5,971 bases of DNA from positions 10,319-16,289 of the forward strand of contig DJBN01000052.1 in the NCBI GenBank assembly GCA_002430075.1, in the 5' to 3' direction. The stretch's first letter is position 1, and the number at the start of each line of letters is the position of its first letter. This stretch comes from Actinobacteria bacterium UBA5975 (lineage in GTDB: Bacteria; Actinomycetota; Actinomycetes; Nanopelagicales; Nanopelagicaceae). The notes beneath the pieces are model-generated. The model ran no database searches. It had not been told where the DNA came from and worked only from the letters and a program-made list of their open reading frames with translations. Positions 1-5,314 of the stretch are shown here, one piece after another. Made by a program: the position numbers and the translations under genes.

Positions 1-390
1 CAGAAAGCTCGCGAAGCACGTCAGAACCAGACCCACATTGTGGTGAAGGAAGTGCGTATGACGCCAAAGATTGAAAATCACGACTACGAAACGAAACGTT
101 CGTCGGTTGAGAAATTCCTCAAAGGTGGCGACAAGGTGAAGATAACGATGAAGTTTCGTGGACGTGAACAAACGCGTCCAGAGATCGGATACAAGCTCTT
201 GCAACGTCTTGCAGAAGATGTGAAAGAGATTGCTTTCGTTGAGTTCGCCCCTAAGCAAGAGGGACGAAATATGACGATGGTGCTAGGACCGACAAAGAAG
301 AAGACTGAAGCAGTAGCAGAGCAGAAGGCAGCACGAGCTGCAAAAGCTAAAGCCGCTGAAGAAGCCGCAGCCGCAGCCGCAGCAGAGTAA
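1..390 (+). CDS. infC: Translation initiation factor IF-3, C-terminal part (5' end outside window)
   Basis: IF3 binds the 30S subunit, keeps it apart from 50S and proofreads start-codon and initiator-tRNA selection. The frame is open from base 1 and gives 129 residues before TAA, so the N-terminal domain and the true start lie upstream. A GTG at 40 and an ATG at 58 are in frame but internal. The visible part is the IF3 C-terminal domain: the strand [19 protein letters not shown], the core [10 protein letters not shown] near residues 47-56, then [13 protein letters not shown] and a closing [14 protein letters not shown]. After that comes a 28-residue Ala/Lys/Glu tail (bases 304-387), partly encoded by three tandem GCCGCA hexamers at 364-381. 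As I recall, such tails occur on actinobacterial IF3 and not on E. coli IF3. rpmI follows after 39 bases, the usual infC-rpmI-rplT arrangement. Identity is secure; the role of the tail is unknown. Confidence 0.97.
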   Translation, partial: QKAREARQNQTHIVVKEVRMTPKIENHDYETKRSSVEKFLKGGDKVKITMKFRGREQTRPEIGYKLLQRLAEDVKEIAFVEFAPKQEGRNMTMVLGPTKKKTEAVAEQKAARAAKAKAAEEAAAAAAAE

Positions 391-429
391 ATAGATTTCC
401 AAACGACGTAAGTAACAGGAGAAGAAGAT

Positions 430-627
430 ATGCCAAAGATGAAAACCCACAGTGGAGCGAAGAAGACCTTCCGCGTCACAGGTACAGGAAAGATCATGCA
501 CGAGCGTGCAGGCAAGCGCCACCTTTTGGAGCATAAGTCATCACGCGTTACTCGTCGTTTGAGCCAAGAATCATCAGCGAAATCAACCGTCACAATGACA
601 GCCAAGCGCATGCTTGGTTTGAAGTAA
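430..627 (+). CDS. rpmI: 50S ribosomal protein L35
   Basis: L35 is a small, strongly basic protein of the large ribosomal subunit. The 65-residue product has the usual family length. It opens with the diagnostic [20 protein letters not shown], followed by a Lys/Arg-rich stretch with [15 protein letters not shown] at about residues 24-38, and ends in KRMLGLK. The ATG at 430 is supported by a good Shine-Dalgarno, AGGAG at 417-421, eight bases upstream inside a purine-rich run. The gene lies between infC and rplT as in most bacteria, and its stop codon runs into the ribosome binding site of rplT, which suggests co-transcription and probable translational coupling. No terminator-like structure is visible in the 39-base gap from infC. 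In E. coli and B. subtilis L20 represses this operon through mRNA structure. The equivalent site would lie upstream of the window and cannot be judged. Confidence 0.97.
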   Translation: MPKMKTHSGAKKTFRVTGTGKIMHERAGKRHLLEHKSSRVTRRLSQESSAKSTVTMTAKRMLGLK

Positions 628-632
628 GGGGG
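626..632 (+). promoter_or_regulatory. Ribosome binding site that fixes the rplT start
   Basis: AAGGGGG overlaps the rpmI stop codon (TAA, 625-627). It ends nine bases before the ATG at 642, a normal Shine-Dalgarno spacing. It ends only one base before an earlier ATG at 634, too close for initiation there. This is the main reason for placing the rplT start at 642. Confidence 0.75.
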
Positions 633-641
633 CATGGCTAA

Positions 642-1001
642 ATGAGAGTCAAGCGCGGAGTACACGCAGCAAAGAAGCGTCGCACAACCCTTGAACGCGC
701 AGCCGGATATCGCGGTCAGCGTTCACGTCTTTTCACAAAGGCGAAGGAACAAGTTACGCACTCAATGGTTTACGCCTTTAATGACCGTAAGGACAAGAAG
801 GGCGATTTTCGTCAGCTATGGATTCAACGTATTAACGCTGCAGCTCGCGAAAATGGAATGACATACAACCGCTTCATCCAGGGCCTTAAGGCATCTGGTC
901 TTGAAGTTGATCGTCGCGTCCTTTCAGATATCGCAACGAATGATCCAGCAGCATTCATAGTTCTCGTGGATGTTGCACGCAAGAACCTTCCTGCTGCATA
1001 A
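642..1001 (+). CDS. rplT: 50S ribosomal protein L20
   Basis: L20 binds 23S rRNA early and is needed for large-subunit assembly; in several bacteria it also represses its own operon. The product is 119 residues, normal for the family. Family blocks are clear: [14 protein letters not shown] at the N-terminus, [20 protein letters not shown] at about 22-41, [20 protein letters not shown] at 56-75, and the C-terminal rRNA-binding region [18 protein letters not shown] at 81-98. The start is unusual. Most L20 proteins begin MARVKR, but here the chain begins MRVKR. An upstream ATG-GCT (634-639) that would encode Met-Ala is out of frame and reaches TGA at 643-645, overlapping the chosen ATG. The strong AAGGGGG site favours 642. 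The gap to the next gene is 14 bases. Confidence 0.97.
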   Translation: MRVKRGVHAAKKRRTTLERAAGYRGQRSRLFTKAKEQVTHSMVYAFNDRKDKKGDFRQLWIQRINAAARENGMTYNRFIQGLKASGLEVDRRVLSDIATNDPAAFIVLVDVARKNLPAA

Positions 1002-1015
1002 GTAATACATACCCA

Positions 1016-1801
1016 ATGATTGAGAGCCTTCACTCGCCACATGTTGCGCGAGTGAAGGCTCTTATTGGTTCTAAGGGCGCAAAAGAACGTCGGGAACAAG
1101 GGCTCTTCATAGCCGAAGGCGCGCAATGTGCACGTGAGGCGTTGACATCAAATAGCGGTCCTCAGATAAAGATTCTCTACGCAACCGAGAACGGACTTTC
1201 AAAGATTTCTGAACTCGACTTCAACGCAGTTGATGTGGTCGAGGTATCTGAGCCCGTTATGAAGGCCATGTCCGATACCGTTTCACCACAAGGTCTTATC
1301 TCGCTCTGCTACAAGCCTGAAGCCAATTTTACTCAATTGGAAGTCACTGGTTCATCAACTTTTATCTATCTCCACGAGATCCAAGATCCAGGAAATGCTG
1401 GAACAATCTTGCGAACTGCTGATGCGATGGGAATGTCAGCAATTATCACATCCCCTGACTCTGTCGATATGTACTCACCAAAGGTTGTTCGCTCGACCGC
1501 TGGCTCCTTGTGGCACATTCCCATTTTTGAAGGCATCTCCTTCGATCGAGTGGATAAGCAATTCTCCGATATCCAGAAGTTTCTACTTTCATCCCACGTA
1601 AGAACGTCGATTCTTGATCTGAAAATCCCAGGCGATTGCATTGCAATCTTTGGCAATGAAGCAAGAGGAGTAGATGCATCAGCTCTTGGGGGCAGCGTTA
1701 CTGAAGTCACGATTCCTATGGCTGGACGTGCCGAAAGTCTGAACTTATCTGCTGCCGCATCCATCGTAATGTTCACCCTTTCTTCAAAGGTGGCAGGTTA
1801 G
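1016..1801 (+). CDS. SpoU/TrmH-family (SPOUT) RNA 2'-O-methyltransferase, probably acting on 23S rRNA
   Basis: SPOUT enzymes of this family transfer a methyl group from S-adenosylmethionine to a ribose 2'-OH in rRNA or tRNA. The 261-residue protein has the standard two parts. An N-terminal SpoU substrate-binding domain (about 1-105) includes KERREQGLFIAEGAQCAREA at 23-42. The C-terminal knotted catalytic domain carries motif 1, HEIQDPGNAGTILRTADAMG (120-139, with N128 and R133), motif 2, FGNEARGV (212-219), and motif 3, IPMAGRAESLNLSAAASI (233-250, with S241 and N243). All key residues are present. The N-terminus aligns with relatives by its SPHVARVKAL-like segment, so the ATG at 1016 is credible even though no Shine-Dalgarno precedes it. 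The exact target nucleotide cannot be read from the sequence; RlmB- or TsnR-like roles are both possible, so I give no symbol. A long inverted repeat covers codons 2-17. Its place between rplT and pheS is typical for Actinobacteria. Confidence 0.93.
   Translation: MIESLHSPHVARVKALIGSKGAKERREQGLFIAEGAQCAREALTSNSGPQIKILYATENGLSKISELDFNAVDVVEVSEPVMKAMSDTVSPQGLISLCYKPEANFTQLEVTGSSTFIYLHEIQDPGNAGTILRTADAMGMSAIITSPDSVDMYSPKVVRSTAGSLWHIPIFEGISFDRVDKQFSDIQKFLLSSHVRTSILDLKIPGDCIAIFGNEARGVDASALGGSVTEVTIPMAGRAESLNLSAAASIVMFTLSSKVAG
1021..1064 (+). repeat. Perfect 15-bp inverted repeat (strong RNA hairpin) just inside the methyltransferase start
   Basis: Bases 1023-1037 (AGAGCCTTCACTCGC) are exactly complementary to 1048-1062 (GCGAGTGAAGGCTCT) around a 10-base loop (1038-1047). 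One G·U and one U-A pair outside extend the RNA stem to 17 pairs (1021-1064). It starts two bases after the ATG and 20 bases after the rplT stop. What follows (TTATTGGTT) is only moderately U-rich, so it is at best a weak classical terminator. It may instead hinder ribosome loading or act as a protein-binding or attenuation element. The structure is directly visible; its function is inferred. Confidence 0.85.
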
Positions 1802-1804
1802 AAT
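1799..1804 (+). promoter_or_regulatory. Possible -10 box for a leaderless pheS transcript
   Basis: TAGAAT matches the TATAAT consensus at five of six positions and ends seven bases before the pheS ATG. A transcript started from it would begin at or next to the ATG. Its first three bases are the stop codon of the methyltransferase gene. No convincing -35 hexamer is seen at 17 bases spacing, and a short AT-containing box can occur by chance, so confidence is low. Confidence 0.35.
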
Positions 1805-1811
1805 TACCTCC

Positions 1812-2819
1812 ATGAATCCGGCAGATATTGCATCGTGGATAAGCGATGCCCAGAAAGCTTTCGCTGCCGCAGCCGATCTTGATCAACTTAAAGTAGCGCG
1901 CCTAACTCATGCCGGAGATAAGGCGCCTATCTCACTTGCGAGTCGTTCACTTGGCTCACTATCAGTGCAAGAGAAGGCATCGGCCGGAAAACTCATAGGG
2001 GATGCAAAGGCAGAGATCGCCAACGCTTTGGCAAGTGCGACGCAGAAACTTGAGGCAGAGCGTGATAAGAAAGTTCTTCTCGAAGAAGTCGTCGATATCA
2101 CTCTTCCCGTACAGCGAAGGCACCGTGGTGGTCTTCATCCGATTTCAATTATCAAAAATGAAATATCTGATTTCTTTATCGAGCAAGGCTACGCAGTCGA
2201 AGAAGGTCCTGAACTTGAATCAGGGTGGCTTAATTTCGATGCCCTAAATATCCCGGCCGATCACCCAGCCCGTACGATGCAAGACACTTTCTTTATCGAA
2301 CCTGTCGAGTCTGGAGTAGTACTGCGTACCCACACATCACCAGTGCAGATTCGCACAATGTTGACGCAAGAGCCACCGATCTATGTCATCTGCCCTGGAC
2401 GAACATTTCGTGCGGATGAGCTCGACGCCACTCATAGCCCTGTCTTCCATCAGGTTGAAGGCTTAGTCGTGGATAAGGCAATCACGATGGCACATTTAAA
2501 GGGAACTCTTGATAACTTTGCTCGCCATATGTTTGGTCCAGATGTTACAACGCGTCTTCGCCCATCCTTCTTTCCCTTCACCGAACCAAGTGCTGAAGTA
2601 GATATCTTCTTCAATAATCGTTGGATTGAATGGGGCGGTTGTGGCATGGTCAATCCACAGGTTCTTGCAACCTGCGGTATTGATACAGATATCTATACAG
2701 GTTTTGCATTCGGAATGGGGCTAGAACGCACATTGATGGTTCGTCATGGCATCACAGATATGCATGACATCGTTGAAGGCGATCTTCGTTTCACACGCCA
2801 GTTTGGAGTGGGCCTTTAA
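1812..2819 (+). CDS. pheS: Phenylalanyl-tRNA synthetase alpha subunit (EC 6.1.1.20)
   Basis: PheS is the catalytic subunit of the cytoplasmic (PheS)2(PheT)2 enzyme that activates phenylalanine with ATP and charges tRNA-Phe. The protein has 335 residues, close to the family norm. Residues 1 to about 90 are the helical, charged N-terminal arm that forms a coiled coil on tRNA. The class II core follows: motif 1 around HPISIIKNEI (109-118) and GYAVEEGPELE (126-136), LRTHTSPVQIR (171-181), motif 2 GRTFRADELDATHSPVFHQV (196-215), the FFPFTEPSAEVD segment (253-264), GGCGMVNP (275-282) and motif 3 GFAFGMGLER (297-306). A299 sits at the position equivalent to E. coli Ala294, which sets the size of the Phe pocket. 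No Shine-Dalgarno precedes the ATG; the bases directly before it are CCTCC, resembling the anti-Shine-Dalgarno. The gene starts ten bases after the methylase stop and abuts pheT. Confidence 0.97.
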   Translation: MNPADIASWISDAQKAFAAAADLDQLKVARLTHAGDKAPISLASRSLGSLSVQEKASAGKLIGDAKAEIANALASATQKLEAERDKKVLLEEVVDITLPVQRRHRGGLHPISIIKNEISDFFIEQGYAVEEGPELESGWLNFDALNIPADHPARTMQDTFFIEPVESGVVLRTHTSPVQIRTMLTQEPPIYVICPGRTFRADELDATHSPVFHQVEGLVVDKAITMAHLKGTLDNFARHMFGPDVTTRLRPSFFPFTEPSAEVDIFFNNRWIEWGGCGMVNPQVLATCGIDTDIYTGFAFGMGLERTLMVRHGITDMHDIVEGDLRFTRQFGVGL

Positions 2820-5276
2820 ATGCGCGCACCTCTATCGTGGATTAAGGAATTCGTTGAAATTCCAGCAGCTATCACCGTTGAACAGATTTCCGATGCGCTC
2901 ATTCGTGTGGGCTTTGAAGTAGAAGAGATCATCAAGCAAGGCTCTGATCTAACTGGCCCTCTTGTATTTGCAAAGGTCTTAAGCATCGAAGAACTCACAG
3001 AGTTTAAGAAGCCAGTGCGTTACGTTGGCTTAGATTGTGGCGAAGAAGCCACGCGCTATGTCATCTGTGGAGCTACCAACTTTGTAGTTGGCGACCTCAT
3101 CGTTGCAGCACTACCTGGCGCGGTCCTTCCAGGCGATTTCTCAATCGGTGCTCGCCAGACATATGGCAAAACTTCCAATGGAATGATTTGCTCTGGACGC
3201 GAACTTGGTTTGGGTGAAGATCATTTAGGCATCATGACCTTTCCAGAAGACTCAGTGAAAATTGGTGGCGATGCGATTGCAGGTTTGATGGTCAATGACG
3301 TCATCTTTGATATTGCTGTCAATCCAGATCGCGGCTATGCGCTCAGTATTCGCGGAATTGCGCGTGAAGTTGCCGGATCTCTAGGTCTTACATTCACCGA
3401 TCCAGTTGACGCACTTCGCAACCTGACATTTGCTGAAACTGGCAAAGGTGTAGCAGCAAAGATTGCAGATAAGTCCACTGCTTCGGTCTTCTACCTACGC
3501 ACGCTTTCAAACTTTGATCCATCTGCGACCACACCGCTCTGGATGCGCCGGCGCATAGAGAAGATGGGCATGCGCTCAATTTCACTCGTTGTCGATATTA
3601 CAAACTATGTGATGCTTGAACTCGGACAACCACTCCACGCCTTCGATAAGTCAAAAATCAAGGGCGGTCTCACCATTAAGCGGATAGGAAAGGTGCAGCC
3701 ATTTACAACTCTCGATGGTCAGGTGCGCCAGCTCGATCCTGATGACCTGATGGTCTGTGATGATGAGCAACCCCTTGCACTGGCTGGAACTATGGGCGGA
3801 GCATCTTCTGAAATTTCTGAAACAACAACAGATATTGCCCTTGAAGCTGTGCGCTTTGATCCGATCTGCGTTGCAAAGAATTCACGCCGTCACAGACTTT
3901 CTTCTGAAGCATCACGCCGTCTAGAACGAAGCGTGGATCCATCTCTTGCCCAATATGCATCTGCTCGATTCGTTCAATTGCTTACCGAGAACAGTTCAGC
4001 CCAGCACGTGGCAACGGTTGTCGATGGGGAACCTCGTTTTGCACCTATCGTCACGCTCGACCCTGCCTATATCTCACGCATCCTCGGCTTTGAAATTTCT
4101 CCTGCAAAAATCGCAGAAATATTACGCACCATCGGTTGCGATGTGGATGAGAAGACATTTGATGTAGATCCACCGTCATGGCGCTCTGACTTGTTAACGG
4201 CCGCTGACCTGACTGAAGAAGTCGCCCGCATGATTGGCTATGACAAGATTCCATCTGTTCTTCCGCCTCGCCCGTTGCACGCATCGTTGACACCAACCCA
4301 AAAGCGCCGCCGCGCAGTTGCCGCGATGCTTGCAAGCCGTGGCCTAGCCGAAGTGCAGACATTCCCATTTACCAATCAAGAGACCATTGATTCGATGGGC
4401 TTTCTTGGCGAACGCGCATCTACCTATCGCATCGCAAATCCGATGTCTGAAGAGTTTCCTTTAATGCGAGTTCACCTGGTTCCTGGTTTGATTGAAGTAG
4501 CACAGCGCAATATCAGTCGAGGCGCGAGGGATTTCGCCATCTTTGAGATGGGTTCTATCTTCCGTAGCTCACAGAAGCTCGTTCCCTTCATCTCACCCGA
4601 TCTTTCAAAGAAGCCATCACAGAAAATTATCGATGAGATTTTTGCAAGCGTTCCACCTCAGGCATATCACGTGGCTGGTCTGCTTGTTGGAAAGATAGAG
4701 AAGGAAGATTGGCAAGGGAAAGCTCCTTCTTATACATGGCAAGATGCAATTGCCTATGCTCAAGAGATTCTTCAGCTCTGCAATCTTGAATGGACTGTAA
4801 AACGCTCTGATTTTGCTCCATGGCATCCAGGTCGATGCGCAGAACTTATCGTGGATGGCAAAGCAGTTGCCCATGCTGGCGAACTTCATCCGCGCATCGT
4901 TGCCAAGTACGGGCTACCAGAACGCTCGGTTGCCTTTGCAGTTGGCTTAAGTGCACTTCCTGATTCAGCGCTCGTGCGTCCAAAGACTGTCGGCACGATG
5001 CCTGCAGCTCTCCAAGATGTCGCTCTTATTATTGATGCAAAAGTTACTGCGGCTGAAGTCGAGTCAGCGCTGCGTGCCGGCGCCGGCGAACTTCTCGAAT
5101 CGATTACTCTCTTTGATCGTTATGACAAGTTAGGGGATGGAAAGATTTCCCTCGCATTCTCATTGGCATTCCGCGCCCCAGATCGCACGCTTACGGGAGC
5201 TGAAGTGACCGAGATGCGCGAGGCAGCCGTGGCTGCAGCCGTGAAGGCAACAGGGGCTATTCTTCGTACTGCATAA
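2820..5276 (+). CDS. pheT: Phenylalanyl-tRNA synthetase beta subunit (EC 6.1.1.20)
   Basis: PheT partners PheS, binds tRNA-Phe and hydrolyses mischarged Tyr-tRNA-Phe. At 818 residues it is full length. Order of domains: N-terminal MRAPLSWIKEFVEIP; EMAP/OB-type tRNA-binding domain (about 43-155, with GLGEDHLGIMTFPED at 130-144); B3/B4 editing domain (about 213-385) with DITNYVMLELGQPLHAFD (259-276), GTMGG (323-327), and E342 and S362 near the expected editing-site positions; B5 domain (about 407-481) with acidic D463, E466 and E467; a catalytic-like fold without activity (about 488-710); and the ferredoxin-fold anticodon-binding domain (about 722-818). SEASRRLERSVDP (362-374) has Ser371 where most relatives have Gly. 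The ATG follows the pheS TAA with no gap (TAAATG), and GGAG at 2805-2808 lies 11 bases upstream, pointing to translational coupling that would balance the two subunits. The last codon and stop (GCATAA) are part of the operator-like repeats before argC. Confidence 0.97.
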   Translation: MRAPLSWIKEFVEIPAAITVEQISDALIRVGFEVEEIIKQGSDLTGPLVFAKVLSIEELTEFKKPVRYVGLDCGEEATRYVICGATNFVVGDLIVAALPGAVLPGDFSIGARQTYGKTSNGMICSGRELGLGEDHLGIMTFPEDSVKIGGDAIAGLMVNDVIFDIAVNPDRGYALSIRGIAREVAGSLGLTFTDPVDALRNLTFAETGKGVAAKIADKSTASVFYLRTLSNFDPSATTPLWMRRRIEKMGMRSISLVVDITNYVMLELGQPLHAFDKSKIKGGLTIKRIGKVQPFTTLDGQVRQLDPDDLMVCDDEQPLALAGTMGGASSEISETTTDIALEAVRFDPICVAKNSRRHRLSSEASRRLERSVDPSLAQYASARFVQLLTENSSAQHVATVVDGEPRFAPIVTLDPAYISRILGFEISPAKIAEILRTIGCDVDEKTFDVDPPSWRSDLLTAADLTEEVARMIGYDKIPSVLPPRPLHASLTPTQKRRRAVAAMLASRGLAEVQTFPFTNQETIDSMGFLGERASTYRIANPMSEEFPLMRVHLVPGLIEVAQRNISRGARDFAIFEMGSIFRSSQKLVPFISPDLSKKPSQKIIDEIFASVPPQAYHVAGLLVGKIEKEDWQGKAPSYTWQDAIAYAQEILQLCNLEWTVKRSDFAPWHPGRCAELIVDGKAVAHAGELHPRIVAKYGLPERSVAFAVGLSALPDSALVRPKTVGTMPAALQDVALIIDAKVTAAEVESALRAGAGELLESITLFDRYDKLGDGKISLAFSLAFRAPDRTLTGAEVTEMREAAVAAAVKATGAILRTA

Positions 5277-5312
5277 TTATGCATAATGTTGCATAAATAT
5301 GCTATCCTGCAT
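5270..5312 (+). promoter_or_regulatory. Probable arginine-repressor (ArgR) operator: TGCATAA repeats every 10 bp
   Basis: TGCATAA occurs at 5270-5276, 5280-5286 and 5290-5296. A degenerate copy (TGCTA) follows at 5300 and a TGCAT at 5308, so the first four are exactly one helical turn apart. Read as inverted repeats they make GCATAATTATGC (5271-5282, perfect), ATTATGCATAAT (5276-5287, perfect), ATGCA-N6-TGCAT (5279-5294) and TTGCATAAATATGCTA (5289-5304). The last resembles the M. tuberculosis ARG box as I remember it (TTGCATAACGATGCAA), with 13 of 16 matches. Its position directly before argC fits ArgR control. The protein that binds it is inferred; argR is not in the window. Confidence 0.75.
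5303..5308 (+). promoter_or_regulatory. Possible -10 box of a leaderless argC promoter
   Basis: TATCCT fits the actinobacterial TAnnnT pattern and ends six bases before the argC ATG, so transcription could start on the A of the start codon. An overlapping TATGCT at 5298-5303 is an alternative. No -35 consensus and no Shine-Dalgarno are seen. Either box lies within or next to the TGCATAA repeats, so a bound repressor would block the polymerase. Confidence 0.4.
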
Positions 5313-5314
5313 CC

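Noticed and set aside
40..42. GTG as a start codon giving a short IF3
   Set aside because: The frame is open to the window edge, and the residues before the GTG ([14 protein letters not shown]) continue the IF3 linker and C-terminal domain. It is an internal codon of a truncated gene.
391..429. Possible terminator or leader element between infC and rpmI
   Set aside because: The 39 bases hold a Shine-Dalgarno but no inverted repeat or T-run. Read-through of the infC-rpmI-rplT operon is the simpler reading.
84..665. Long antisense open frame (193 codons) across infC, rpmI and the rplT start
   Set aside because: It crosses three conserved genes, and its Ala- and Phe-rich, disordered composition mirrors the Ala/Lys-rich opposite strand. 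It shows no domain, no ribosome binding site and no sign of being other than a shadow of the coding frames.
1016..1064. The inverted repeat as evidence that the methyltransferase starts further downstream
   Set aside because: The residues encoded by the repeat (SLHSPHVARVKAL) match the N-terminal pattern of related SpoU-type enzymes, so the repeat lies inside the gene and not in an untranslated leader.
1366..1776. Antisense open frame of 136 codons inside the methyltransferase gene
   Set aside because: It lies wholly opposite the conserved SPOUT catalytic domain, has no recognisable motif or initiation signal, and is explained by codon bias of the sense gene.
5076..5087. Perfect 12-bp GC palindrome GCCGGCGCCGGC in pheT
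   Set aside because: It encodes Ala-Gly-Ala-Gly in a coding region with a plausible protein reason, is short and has no U-tract, repeats or nearby gene boundary. Chance and codon choice suffice.
5276..5287. ATTATGCATAAT as a transcription terminator for pheT
   Set aside because: The palindrome is AT-rich, has no loop and no following T-run, and is one unit of a phased repeat array; an operator explains it better.
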